In this document: positions 34,928 to 46,403 of the stretch, one piece after another
How positions within the stretch are numbered: the first letter of the stretch is position 1
Layout: each line of letters starts with the position of its first letter
Assembly (NCBI RefSeq): GCF_904849725.1
Contig: NC_058518.1
Span: forward strand, 328,126,581-328,190,580
DNA: 64,000 nt
Origin: Hordeum vulgare subsp. vulgare
Lineage: Eukaryota; Streptophyta; Magnoliopsida; Poales; Poaceae
Direction: 5' to 3'
Translations under genes and position numbers: made by a program
Notes under the pieces: generated by a model
What the model was told of the DNA's origin: nothing
The model's database searches: none
What the model saw: the letters and a program-made list of their open reading frames with translations, nothing else

Positions 34928-36347
34928 TGCTACGGCGGCAGAAATCCTTCTGCTGCCTCTTGAGCTTGCGTTGGTTTTTCTCTTTAAGAGGAAAGGGCGA
35001 TGCAGCACAGGAGCAGTATGTATTTCCCTCGGTTTGAGAACCAAGGTATCAATCCAGTAGAAGAATCGCGCCAAGTCCAGAGTACGTGCGCAAACACAAA
35101 AGAGCTTGCACCCAACGCTATAAAGGGGTTGTCAATCCCTTCAAGATTGATTGCGAAGTGAGATCTGAAGGCAGAAAGTGCAACAAAGTAAAATTGTAAG
35201 GCTGAAAAGATGGTGTGAAGTAGACCCGGGGGCCATAGTGTTCACTAGAGGCTTCTCTCAAAATAGCAAATAATACGGTTGGTGAACAAATTACTGTCGA
35301 GCAATTGATAGAACCGTGCAAAGTCATGACGATATCTAAGGCAATGATCATACATATAGGCATCACGTCCAAGACAAGTAGACCGATACTTTCTGCGTCT
35401 ACTACTATTACTCCACACATCGACCGTTATCCAGCATGCATCTAGTGTATTGAGTTCATGACGAATAGAGTAACGCCTTAAGCAAGATGACATGATGTAG
35501 AGGGATAAACTCAAACCAATAATTAAAACCCCATCTTTTCACCCTTGATGGCAACAACACGATGCGTGCCTCGCTACCCCTTCTGTCACTAGGTGAGGTC
35601 GCCGCATGGTATGAACCCAAAACCAAGCACTTCTCCCATTACAAGAATCATAGATCAAGTTTGCCAAACAAAACCCACAACTCGAAGAGAATTACAAGGA
35701 TATGAAATCATGCATATAAGAGATCAGAAGAAACTCAAATAAGATTCATAGATAATCTGGTCATAAATCCACAATTCATCGGATCTCCACAAACACACCG
35801 CAAATGAAGATTACATCGGATAGATCTCCATGAAGATCATGGAGCACTTTGTATTGAAGATTCAAGAGAGAGAAGAAGCCATCTAGTTACTAGCTATGGA
35901 CGCGAAGGTCTATGATGAACTACTCACGCATCATCGGAAAGTATTTTCGTGGATCTCTTGCGCAGTTTTGGATTTTTTCTGAATTTATAGACGGAAGAGG
36001 TATGGCAGACGAGCCATAGGGGGCCCACAAGCCTGCTAGGCGTGGGCCCCCCTGGCCGCGCCTAGGGGCTTGTGGGGTCCCCTGCTGGCCCCTGCCTTGG
36101 TTCTCAAGTCTCGTGCATATCTTCCGTTCCGGAAAAAAATCTTTTCGGAAGTTTTATTCCGTTTGGACACCGTTTAAAATCCTCCTGTGAAAAGGGTCAA
36201 AACCACGAAAAAAACAGGAACTGGCACTTGGCACTGAGTTAATAAGTTAGTCCCAAAACAGATATAAAAGGCATACAAAACATCCAAAGTTTGACAAGAT
36301 AATAGCATGGAACCATCAAAAATTATAGATACGTTGGAGAGGTATCA
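34928..36347 (-). repeat. 5' LTR of Gypsy copy 2
   Basis: 1420 bp. It is shorter than its partner because about 100 bp are missing at 35937, where CATCATCGG is joined directly to AAAGTATTTTCG. Its tip GAGAGGTATCA is complete. Confidence 0.85.
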
Positions 36348-37931
36348 CACACCTAGTAAAGATAGAAAATACGATCAAACCAAGTTCGAAGCAAACACGA
36401 TAAAGATAAAGCAAGCAAATCCAACTCCTAGACTCTCTCCTCCTTTGGCGCCAAGAAAACAAAAAGGGGCACATCTAAGACACAGGTGGTCACTCCTCAT
36501 CCTCAGACTCATCTGTGGCATCTGGATCCTGCTCGTCCTGCTCCTCCTCAATGTCCTCGTTAGAAACCTCCTATGACAGCCCGATGCCGACGTTCCAGAA
36601 GATTCCCCTTCTATACCGTTCTCGTCGTGTGGTTATTTTAATTTGTTGCATCATCATCGCATCATGCGCATCATCTGCATTGCATCGGCATCTCCGTGCC
36701 GCCAGTTTTCAAACTTGCGTCCGTTGTTAGTTGCCGGTTCGCGTCGTTGTCCATTCTGAGCCCGAAGGCACACGCCCGTGCCCGCGGCACCGTCGTAACC
36801 CTGTTTTTAAAGTGTGCGTAAAACTTTCTCTGATCGAGGTGAAACTTGGCACGCGGTCATGATTAGATATAGGTAGGCCGTCTGTCAATTTTCATCGCGA
36901 TTGGAGCTCGTTTGTTACCCGTGCCGTTTATTATATGGCGGCACTATAGCCGGTCAATTGTCGGACATTTCGGTATTTTAAACTCGATTCCGGGTTGCCC
37001 GTTTTCCCTCTCATCCCGTCCTAGCCCCTCTGCACAGTGCATCGACCCTACACGTAGCCCAGTTCGAAAAGCTCCCGAAACCCGGACCAGGCGGTCATAA
37101 CCGTTCGGTCCGGATCAACCCCGTTCGACCGCAAACCGTCATCGGTTTGTCCGTTGAACCCCTATTCTCAAATTCTTTCCTAACCCTCTTTTCCTTTTCT
37201 CCATTCAACATTTTTTTCTCTTTTCTTTCTTGCTTCCTTTCTTTGTTTCCGTGAGAGAGAAGGAGAGTGAGCCCAACCCTGCCGGCCAGTTGGGCCTTCT
37301 GCAGCCCAAGACAGCGCCGCCCCACCTGCTTACCCTAGCGTGCACAGCTCCTCGTCTCGATCCTCTCCCCTCGTCCCGACAGCGCTGCCTCCGGCCCAGA
37401 AAGAGAGCGCTCGATCCCGCCGCCCCCGTGCTCGCGTCAAGCGCTGCAACTCCCTGCGTCCGTGCATCCGCCGAGCTCGGCTCGCCCCCGTTTCCCTCGC
37501 CTGTGCATCGAGCACCTCGACCTGCCTGCGCGTTGACCAAGCCGAGCACAGCAGCCACGCTCCAGGACCGGCCCTCTGCCATGCGCTACTCCCGCGAGAC
37601 CCCTCCCTGCCTTTCCTATTTTTCCCTAACCTCTCTGTCTCGACAGGAACCTGACGGCATGGTCGCCGCCCATGGAGATCGTTTTCCCGTGCCCCCAAGC
37701 CTCCTCAATGCCGGGAATGGAAACCCCGGTGTCGGATCTCTCGAACCCCGCCGTTTCCGTGCCTCCGGAACCTCATCCCCTGCCCAGATCGCCATGGACC
37801 TCGGCCTCTGTTTCCCAGATGTGAGCAGTTCTAGCGCTACTGAGATTCAGTGTTTTGGGCTAGATGCGTTTTGCATCAGGCGTTATATGCCGTCTCTGCT
37901 GTTATCTGCCGCAAGTAGTCTACTAGCACGA

Positions 37932-37999
37932 TGGTTAGCGCAGCAGTGCTACCTCCTGGAGGTCCAGGGATCAAATCCCCTTCGATGCGTATTATTTTT
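37932..37999 (+). other. tRNA-like module 1 (A box, B box, T run)
   Basis: A-box-like TAGCGCAGCAG (37936-37946), B-box-like GGATCAAATCC (37968-37978, one mismatch to GGTTCRANTCC) flanked by short complementary GGG/CCC arms, then TTTTT at 37995-37999. I see no acceptor stem, so this is not a functional tRNA gene. It may be a pol III promoter or a tRNA-derived relic. Confidence 0.4.
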
Positions 38000-38081
38000 A
38001 GGATTTTTGCCTCTCCAAAGCAACATCTTTTCCATGTTTATTATACTTGTTGTTTAGTCTATTTTTGTCCCAACTACTGAT

Positions 38082-38174
38082 TAGTCCAGTGGTAGGGCTA
38101 CCAGTGTCCATTCAAGGGATCTGGGGTTCAAATCCCACTTGTTTCCCATATTATTTTTCCCTTGTCGTTTTTTT
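38082..38174 (+). other. tRNA-like module 2 (A box, B box, T run)
   Basis: TAGTCCAGTGG (38082-38092) fits the A-box consensus TRGYNNARNGG. GGTTCAAATCC (38125-38135) is a perfect B box, 32 nt further on, inside a TGGG-loop-CCCA arm. T runs follow at 38154-38158 and 38168-38174. The sequence after both modules is similar (TATTATTTTT, then AGGATTTTTGC), so the unit was duplicated. Confidence 0.5.
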
Positions 38175-41100
38175 ATACGCTAGGATTTTTGCTATACCAG
38201 GATATAAGTATTTTTTCAAACGCCCCGTAGATTCTATTCCGTGTGTCGGATTTCGACGAGTTAGATATGTAACTTGACTAGAATTTTGTGTAGGTTATTA
38301 ATTTCCTACTCTCATGCATATTTAGAACTATTTAGTGGCTGTTTGCATCAGTTTGCGTGTCGACGTGTTGAAAACGGTTTAAGTCGTAACTATTTAACCG
38401 TAGCTCCGTTGGAGATGTGCCATATATGTAAATGGGCCAGTACGACGAGTAGAAACACGTGAACCACTTTGTTTTTCCGTTTAACAAACCTAAAATGTGA
38501 TTAGGGCAAATCCGGACAGAATTAAGATTTAACACATCGGGTCATTTCGGAGATGCTATATGTCGTTTCCGGTAGATTAATGACTAGCTAGGTAGATTAA
38601 TTTGTGCTTCACCCTCGTGCCATGTTTAACAACATTTAATATATCGGTGTACCTGAACAGGAGTGAACTAAATAATTCAACGTGGAGTTTCGTCGATATG
38701 CAACTCGTTGCATATCGAGCTTCACTTAATGTGTAGTGTTTGATTGTTGTGATTGTCATGCCTTGCATTAGACCGTTCATGCATCATATGTGTTGTGTAT
38801 CATGTGGTGAATATCGTGTGTTGATTTGTGTTTCCGGTTTGCTTCGTCTCGATAGAGTTCCGCAGCATGCCGGACTGTGAGGACCCGTTCGACTACGTCG
38901 GTTCGTCTGCTTCACGGAGGCATTCTTCTTCCAAGCAGGATCTCACGCAAGATGATCATTTCCCCATATACCATTACTATCATTGCCATGCTAGTTTTAT
39001 CGCTTCTATCGATGATGTCTCGTTGCCTACCACATGTTAAATGTCAGCCTTTCAACAATGCCATGAAAACCTTCAGCCTGTTCAACCTAGCAAACCACTG
39101 TTTGGCTATGTTACCGCTTGCTTAACCCTGTCTTAGCGTTGCTAGTTGCAGGTGCAGTTGCTTCCATGTGAAAACATGGGTTCCTTGTTATATACTTGGT
39201 AAAAGGTGGAAGGCTCGGCCTTTCTAGCCTGGTGTTTTGTTCCACCTTTGCCCCCTTAGTTTCGGCTACCGGTGTTATGTTCCATAAACGAGCGCTCCTA
39301 ACACGATCAGGGTTGTTGTGGGACCCCCTTGACAATTCGTTTTGGATTAAAGCTAGTCTGGCAAGGCCCAACATTGGTTTTACATTTGCCCAACATAATA
39401 ATTTGATAATACTGAAATGCATAGGGAGTTAGCGCTACCCGAGGAGTAATTCTACATAATACAGGAGGGGCCAGTGCTGATGGTGTTGGTCCTAAACGGT
39501 CTACCTGCGAGGCCACCATGAGGAAACTCGAGGTTTGGCACTTGTAGCTAGTTCCATCCGTCGTGTCCTAAGAACGAGATACGCGGCTCCTATCGGATAC
39601 ATCGACACGTCGGGCGGCCTTGCTGGATTAGTTTTACCTTTGACGAGATATATTGTGCATCGGGATTCCGGTGATGCTTTGGGTAATCTCAGAGTTGAGG
39701 TTTTCCACTAGAGAATCCAACGAGATCGCGAGCTTCGTGATTGAGGATTTCTATGCGGCTTGTGGTAATTTGTGATGGACTAGTTGGAGCACCCCTGCAG
39801 GGTTAAATCTTTCGGAAAGCCGTGCCCGCGGTTATGTGGCAACGTGGAAACTTTGTTTAACACTGGTTCTAGATAACTTGAAGTTAATTTAATTAAAATA
39901 TGCCAACTGTGTGTGTAACCGTGGCTGTCTCTTTCGTGAGTTCTTTCTCCGATCGAGGACACGGTGGGGTTATGTATGACGTAGGTAGGTGTTCAGGATC
40001 ATTCATTTGATCATCAGTAGTTCACGTCCGTTATGCGTAGATCTTCCCTCTCTTATTTCTTGTACTCGTAAGTTAGCCACCATAAATATATGCTTAGCCG
40101 TTGCTGCAACCTCACCACTTAACCATGCCTCACCCATTAAGCTTTGCTAGTCTTGATACATTTGGAAATGGGATTGTTGAGTCCCCTGTGGCTCACAGAT
40201 TACTACAACACCAGTTGCAGGTACAGGTAAAGGTTACTTGACGCGAGCGCGTTGATTGTTCATTTGGAGTTGCTTCTTCTTCTTCTTCTTCATCGATCTA
40301 GGATGGGTTCCAGGCCGGCAGCCTGGGATAGCAAGGATGGACGTCATTCTTCTTTTCTCGTTTGTTTTCGTCCGTAGTCGGACCCTGCTCTTACTCTTGA
40401 TGATTATGTAATGTACTGATGTGACTATGATGTAGCTTGTGGCGAGTGTAAGCCAATTCTTTTTATATATCTCTTCTTTTCAGTACATGTACTTGTAACG
40501 ATATCCATTCTTGCGACACGACGAGATGCGCTTCTATCCCTGACGAGGCCTTCGTGCCAAATTGAGGATAGGGTCGCATCTTGGGCATGACACCTCTTAC
40601 TCAGCATCAGACCCATTCCACTAGTAACCTTGAGGCCTCATCCAGTCAGTCTCTGGAGTGATGTCGTCCTCTGAGCCAGTCGAGATTGCCACATCAAGTG
40701 TCCTTAAGACACGCTTGTGCCTCTGACAGTTCTCCTTCTGGGCCACATGAGACTGATACTATCCCTTGGCCTGCATACAAAAGAGAGTCTTCATCTGATC
40801 CTTCAGCTTCACAGCCCAAGATGGCATAACCGAAGAGCGGGTATGCGAAGCAGGTCCTCCTTGAGTAGCAGTCTCTGTGTTAGTCTCCATGGGCTGAGAA
40901 GAAGTCGAGGTGTTGGCCCATTTGTAGTTTAGACGCAGCTTGATAGGATCATGCACAAAGTAGTCTGATTCAACAGGGAGGACCTCGTTCGGATAGGTAT
41001 CTTTCCACTTCTTCTAAATAAAGGCGAACAGGTAAGGCCCATAGATGGGAACCTTACGGTTCATGATGCAATTCCAAAGCTCACAGAACATCACATTAGA

Positions 41101-42006
41101 TATGTCGAGAGGTGAAGTGTCCTTATTCCTTGCCTCCTCACACAGCAGAAGCATCTCAGCCAGATGTCCATGCACCTTGTCCTTGTTGACAATACGAGGG
41201 AACAGGGTGTTGCGGAAGATCCGATGCATGACATCCAGATGCGTGGGGAGCACACCCTTTTTTATGTAAAGATGTTGCAGCCTGTCCTTGGGGTGGAAGT
41301 AGACTTAGCTGGAGCATGAGGACGCAACCGAAGAACAATTTCTTGCCCCTGAAAGTCGACCTTCACGAGCTGCATGAACTCCACCCAGGTACCAGTCAGC
41401 TTCTGCCCAGCCGTCATCCAGGTCATGGTGCGCTCGTCATCAGGTTGAAAGTGAACCGTGACATAAATCTGGCCACAAGATCTGGAATGAAGTCATTTCT
41501 GAAGGTGATGACTTCCATAATGCCAAGCTTTTCAACCAAGGAGAGAGCCTCGCCAAAGTAGTTATGATGCCACCCAAGGTGAGCGATGTCGATCCACTAC
41601 ATTGGGACATAGATCTTCTTGAAGGGCACGATGATGTCATGAAAGATCATTGCGTGTTCTCGTGACCAAACATGATCGCATCCCTTGAGTTGAGCTTTTT
41701 CATTACCATAGGGATCACGAGTATGGAGTGCCACAAAGTCCTTCGAAGCCATAGTGCGGACATTGGGCCCTTTGGACTTGGTGGCAACCTTCTTGAAAGA
41801 CTTCTTTGTAGGGTTCAGACTAGAAGTTGTGGAACCTTCTGGAGCCTCTGGATTGCGGTACTTCTTTGAGTGGGTGTTACGTACAGTATTCGAGCGACGA
41901 GAACCACCTGTGACACACAAGACACACGCACAAAAAGAGCGACAAAAGGAGTCATGGCAATGTTCAAAAATCATAAGAAGAAGCACACGCAAAAATAAAA
42001 TGCCCC

Positions 42007-42177
42007 CCTGGCGGTAGTACCGCTCGCTCTCGTGGTAGTACCGCTAGGGTCACAGCGGTAGTACCGTGGGGCTAGCGGTAGTACCGCTGCTCCTCAGCGG
42101 TAGTACCGCCCGGCTGGCGGTAGTATCGCTGCCTCCTTAGCGGTAGTACCGCCCGAGTGGAGCGTTAGTACCGCTAG
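42007..42177. repeat. Dyad array, Copia copy 2, proximal
   Basis: Counterpart of 14703-14873: about eight GCGGTAGTACCGC units, with private mutations (CGTGGTAGTACCGC, GAGCGTTAGTACCGC). Confidence 0.88.
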
Positions 42178-42635
42178 GGGTTGACTTTCAGATCTAGTCA
42201 GATTTGAAACAACTAAAAAATACTAGATTAGTTTCAAGAGATCCATGGCTAATAGATAAACTTATCACAAGAACCACCATAGTTCTAAAACATGTGGAAC
42301 TCTAGATCATCTAGATGAAGACAAGCCTAGTCAATGGGATCCAAGTTTAGATCAAATCCATGAGATGTATGATAAGAGCTACGAGATCTAAAACATGGAG
42401 AACCAGGGCATGTCAAAATATTTGCAATGAAGAACTTTAGACCTAAAATCTCCTAATATGTCTCCTCCGTTCCATCCATGGCACTTGAAGGAGGAAGGGG
42501 GAGGGGAGCAAGCCCTCCAACTGGAAAGAGAGGGGAGGCTCCACGGAAGGAGATCCAAGCAAGGAGATTTCGGGTAGAGGAAGAGAGCACCACGAAGAAG
42601 ATGAAACAGGGGGAAGAAAAATGCCTCCCTCTCCC

Positions 42636-42643
42636 TTTATATA
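42636..42643 (-). promoter_or_regulatory. Internal TATA box, Copia copy 2
   Basis: Minus strand GGCTATATAAAGGGAGAGG, unchanged from copy 1 although the coding regions around it have decayed. Leader 42178-42635 otherwise shows nothing. Confidence 0.55.
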
Positions 42644-42662
42644 GCCCTCGGGTCACGAGCGG

Positions 42663-42988
42663 AGCTGTAGTACCGCTGGGTCATAGCGGTAGTACCGCTC
42701 CCCCTGGTAGTAGTACCGCTGGGGTCATAGCGGTAGTACCGCCATCCTCGTGGTAGTACTGCTCCCCCTTGAGACAGCCCTAAAAATCCCTAGTCAAGCC
42801 ACGATAGGCTGGGTTCCTAGCGGTAGTACCACTCCCCCTAGCAGTAGTACCGCTGGGGTCCTGGCGGTAGTACCGCTCCCCCTGGCGGTAGTACCGCGGG
42901 GGTCCTGGCGGTAGTACCGCTCCCCCTGGCAGTAGTACCGCGGGGGTCCTGGCGGTAGTACCCCTCCCCCTGGCGGTAGTACCGCTCC
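42663..42988. repeat. Dyad array, Copia copy 2, distal
   Basis: About twelve to thirteen GCGGTAGTACCGC-like units. One more spacer-plus-unit than in copy 1 (GCAGTAGTACCGCGGGGG), so the array changes in unit number. 42989-43369 is non-coding, as in copy 1. Confidence 0.88.
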
Positions 42989-43369
42989 AGAAAAGAAAAA
43001 AGAGACTTAGGAGTTCGTGGAAATGATGTGGGGAACGACTAGTCAGTGTAGAGAGAAAGGTAACACCAACAAGATATACTAACTAGTCATTTTGTATCCT
43101 TTCTTCAACAAGAGAGAAAGGTGGGCGGTGGCCGAAGCCAACTATGTTTGAGACAAAGGTATGACACGACGAAGAATTATCCTTGGGTTCATGGCCAACA
43201 CTCGTCTTTAAAGCACAAGTGCCATTTAATAATGGCCAAAGTGAAAGACTTGATCGATTTATGCATAATGGGTGTAGGGAAAGTTCATTGAGAGAACAAC
43301 ACTCCCCCTATGTACATGCCTACAACTAGAACAAGATATAATGCAGAGTGAGGTGAAATGTTCCTAGTT

Positions 43370-44850
43370 TCAATCCACATTACTTGAATCAATGATATTT
43401 AGCTCATGCCTTAACTCCCGGAACCTTGATTCATCCAGGGGCTTAGTGAAAATATCTACAAGTTGCTCTTCAGTGTTGATGAAGTGAACCTCAATATCAC
43501 CTCGCTTGATATGTTCACGAATGAAGTGATGACGAATATCGATGTGCTTGGTCTTGCTATGTTGCACCGGATTGAGGGAAATCTTGATAGAACTTTGAAT
43601 GTCACATAGAAGAGGCACTTTATCACAAGTGACACCGTAATCCTTTAAAGTTTGCCTCATCCATAGCAACTGTACACAACAACTCGCAGCTGCCACATAC
43701 TTAGCTTCGGTGGAAGATAGTGAGACACAATTCTCCTTCTTTGAAGACCAACTTACCAGTGAATGACCAAGGAATTGACATCCTCCATAAGTTGACCTCC
43801 TCTCCGCACAGTCTCCCGCCCAATCTGAGTCAGAATAGCCCACTAGGTTGAAGCTTTCTCCTTTGGGATACCATAGGCCAAAGTTTGGGGTATGAGCCAA
43901 ATATCGAAAGATTTTCTTAACAACCATATAATGGCTTTCTTTTGGTGCAGATTGAAACCGTGCACAAATCCCTACACTCAACATGATATCCGGTCTAGAT
44001 GCACAAAGGTAAAGAAGGGATCCAATCATGGAGCGATATACCTTTTGATCCACTGCTTTACCATTGGGATCACTGTCATGCTTGCATCTGGTTGGCATGG
44101 GAAACTTGACCGACTTGACATCCTCTAGCTCGAACCTCTTGAGCATGGATTGAGTATACTTGGCTTGTTTGATGAAGGTCCCTTCCAAGCCTTGTTTAAT
44201 CTCGAACCCGAGGAAGAACTTCAACTCACCCATCATTGACATCTCAAATTTCTCGGTCATTAGTGCAGCAAATTCTTCATTGAAAGATTCGTTAGGGGAA
44301 CCAAAAATGATATCATCAACATATAGTTGGCATATGAACAAATCCCCTTTGACCTTCTTGATAAAAAGAGTGGGATCTATCTTCCCAATTTCAAACCCAC
44401 GATCTTATAACAACTCAGTAAGGTACTTATTCCACGCACGTGGGGCTTGTTTAAGGCCATAGAGTGCCTTATTAAGTTTGTACACATGATTGGGGAGCTT
44501 AGGATGTTCGAACCCCGGGGGTTGTTTGACATAGACCAACTCATTTAAAGGACCATTAAGAAAAGCACTTTTTACATCCATTTGTTGTAATTTCAAATTA
44601 TGATGAGAAGCAAATGCAAGCAGCATGCGAATAGATTCTAGACGAGCAACAGGGGCAAAGGTTTCACCATAGTCGATACCCTCAATTTGGGAGTAGCCTT
44701 GAGCCACCAATCTTGCCCTGTTTCGAACCACAATCCCATTGGCATCTTGCTTGTTTTTGAAGATCTATTTGGTCCCGATGACATTATGTTCCTCCTTTGG
44801 TCTTGGCACTAATTTACAGACTTGATTACGCTCGAAGTTGTTGAGTTCTT
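43370..44850 (-). pseudogene. Copia reverse transcriptase and RNase H, copy 2
   Basis: Better preserved than copy 1: one ORF from 44341 to 43370 (323 codons) runs from LYVDDIIFG (RT catalytic loop) through KVYRSMIGSLLYL to RNase H (YSDSDWAGDCAERRS, LSSTEAKYVAA, KHIDIRHHFIREH). Upstream, 44731-44405 holds the RT fingers and palm start ([44 protein letters not shown]). A TAA at 44407-44405 separates the two. In RNase H, LLCDIQSSIK replaces LLCDNQSATK of copy 1, so a conserved Asn is changed. The Gln-Asp linker upstream has been lost in a deletion near 44857. Confidence 0.87.
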
Positions 44851-46403
44851 CATGCATGGCATGTGAGGATGATGGCTCGAAGTTGTCCTTGAACCTGTTC
44901 AGCTGGTTGAGGGTTTTCTCTTTGTTCATCGGAAGCGTGTGGGGCTTGTGAGGATGATGGCTCCACTTGAGTAGAGCATTGTCCTTCTCCTTCGGCCACA
45001 AGGGGTTCCTCAATGGGGAGTATTTGACCAATCCCCATTCTTCTTATGGCTTGGGGACGAATTTCATCACCTACATCACAGAGGCCACTTTGCTCCACTT
45101 GGGAGCCATTATTTTCATCAAACTCCACGTTACACGTTTCCTCAATGAGCCCGGTGGACTTGTTGAGGACATGGTAAGCATGAGAGTTTGTAGCATAACC
45201 AACAAACATGCCCTCTTGAGCTCTAGAATCAAATTTAGCTAAACGTGCACCTTTCTTGAGAATGAAACACTTACACCCGAATACCCGGAAGTACTTGAGA
45301 TTGGGTTTGTTTCCGGTGAGAATCTCATATGGGTTCTTGTTCAAGCCTTTGCGGATATAGAGCCGATTGGATGCATGACATGCTGTGTTGATGGCTTCGG
45401 CCCAAATGTTATACGGAGATTTGAATTCTGCCATCATTGTTCTTGCCACGTCCATCAACGTCCGGTTCTTCCTTTCTGCCACACCATTTTTTTAGGGGTG
45501 TATGGTGCTAAATATTGATGTTTGATTCCCTCATCACCTAGAAACTCATCCAAGGTTTAGTTCTTGAACTCGGTGCCCTTGTCACTTCTAATCATCAAAA
45601 TCTTTGCTTCATGTTGTCCTTGTGCTCCATTAGCAAAGTTGATGACGGTTTGTTGAGTTTCATTCTTCCTCTTGAAGAAATATACCCAGGTGTATCTTGA
45701 GTAGTCATCAACAATCACCAAGCAGTACTTTCAGCCCCCAAGACTTTCAAATGATGGAGGACCGAAGAGATCCATATGAAGGAGCTCCAATGGCCTCTTA
45801 GTGCAAATGAGATTCGTTGGACGATCAGCAGTTTCATGAAGCTTCCCTTCAATGCATGCACTACAAGCACGATCTCTGGCAAAATTCACATTTGTTAGTC
45901 CACGAACATGGTCCCCTTTGAGGAGACTTTGCAAAGATCTCATATTGACATGAGCTAGTCGGCGATGCCAAAGCCAGCCCACATCAGCTTTAGCCACTAG
46001 ACAAGTCGCGGTCTTAGTGGGTCGCTTTGAAAAGTTCACCACATAGAGACCATTTTCGACATATCCAACATAGGCTACTTTAAGAGTCTTGCTCCACAAA
46101 AGGACCACTGTATCAAGATTAAAGAATGTGTAAAAGCCCATAATTACAAGTTGATGAATCGAAAGTAAATTGTAAGCAAGGGACTCAACAAGCATGACCT
46201 TCTCAATAGATAACTCATGAGAAATGACCACCTTACCAAATCCCAATACCTTTGACGTTGATGCATCGGCGAATTGGACATGGGTGGGCATAGATGGGGA
46301 AGGATGCACATCCACCACTAAGTCCTTGCTTCCGGTCATATGATTTGTTGCTCCACTATGGAGTAGCCATGACACCCCACCGGAAGCAAACTCCTGCAAT
46401 AGA
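44851..46403 (-). pseudogene. Copia protease and integrase, copy 2
   Basis: Protease motif LLHSGATNHMTGSKD (near 46357): the catalytic Asp found in copy 1 (DSG) is a His here, so this protease would be inactive. Integrase: HRRLAHVNMRSLQSLLKGDH and CSACIEGKLHE (zinc region); the core continues after a TGA at 45733-45731; the RSDKGTEFKN Asp is kept; a 1-nt loss in a T run near 45489 shifts frame before the Glu (AERKNRTLMDV, start 45482). From 45482 an ORF of 210 codons covers the integrase C-terminus (NPYEILTGNKPNLKYFRV). Confidence 0.85.

Larger units (their letters stand above)
28488..36347 (-). mobile_element. Non-autonomous Gypsy element, copy 2
   Basis: Same layout as 5079-13088: 3' LTR 28488-29990, PPT 29991-30004, non-coding 30005-32618, gag-protease 32619-34695, PBS 34897-34917, 5' LTR 34928-36347. 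Both LTR tips are intact. The right flank is CACACCTAGTAAAG, then Copia DNA, so the flanks (GCGCT left, CACAC right) do not form a target duplication. Confidence 0.85.
36574..40592 (+). mobile_element. Solo LTR of a large-LTR Gypsy element
   Basis: 4019 bp from TGACAGCCCG to GGGCATGACA, absent from copy 1 at 13291, so it is a precise insertion. The flanks CCTCCT (36567-36572) and CCTCTT (40593-40598) form an imperfect target duplication, so the exact left edge is uncertain by 1-2 bases. No PBS or coding domain is present. It contains a GC-rich segment (37230-37830) with a 275-codon ORF that shows no domain, and a duplicated tRNA-like module at 37932-38174. It shares ACCCCTGCAGGGTTA with the chromovirus LTR at 25618. 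Confidence 0.83.
36490..41907 (-). pseudogene. Copia env-like ORF, copy 2, split by solo LTR
   Basis: Same gene as 13212-14601. The part right of the insertion (41907-40593) holds the basic N-terminus, the FVALHTRDPYGNEKAQLKG region, the plant transposon-protein domain, and MLPTHLDVMHRIFRNTLFPR (near 41253), which is open here but broken in copy 1. Stops: TAG replaces Trp of MQWIN (about 41597), TAA near 41016, TAG near 40757. The acidic tail (36572-36490) lies left of the inserted LTR and ends in TGA at 36490. Compared with copy 1, 108 bp are absent upstream at 42478, including the candidate first-exon end. Confidence 0.7.

Noticed and set aside
37230..38057. 275-codon plus-strand ORF in the solo LTR
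   Set aside because: GC-rich, low-complexity composition (Pro, Ser, Arg), overlapping open frames on both strands and no domain; it lies in the leader-like part of an LTR. Chance ORF.
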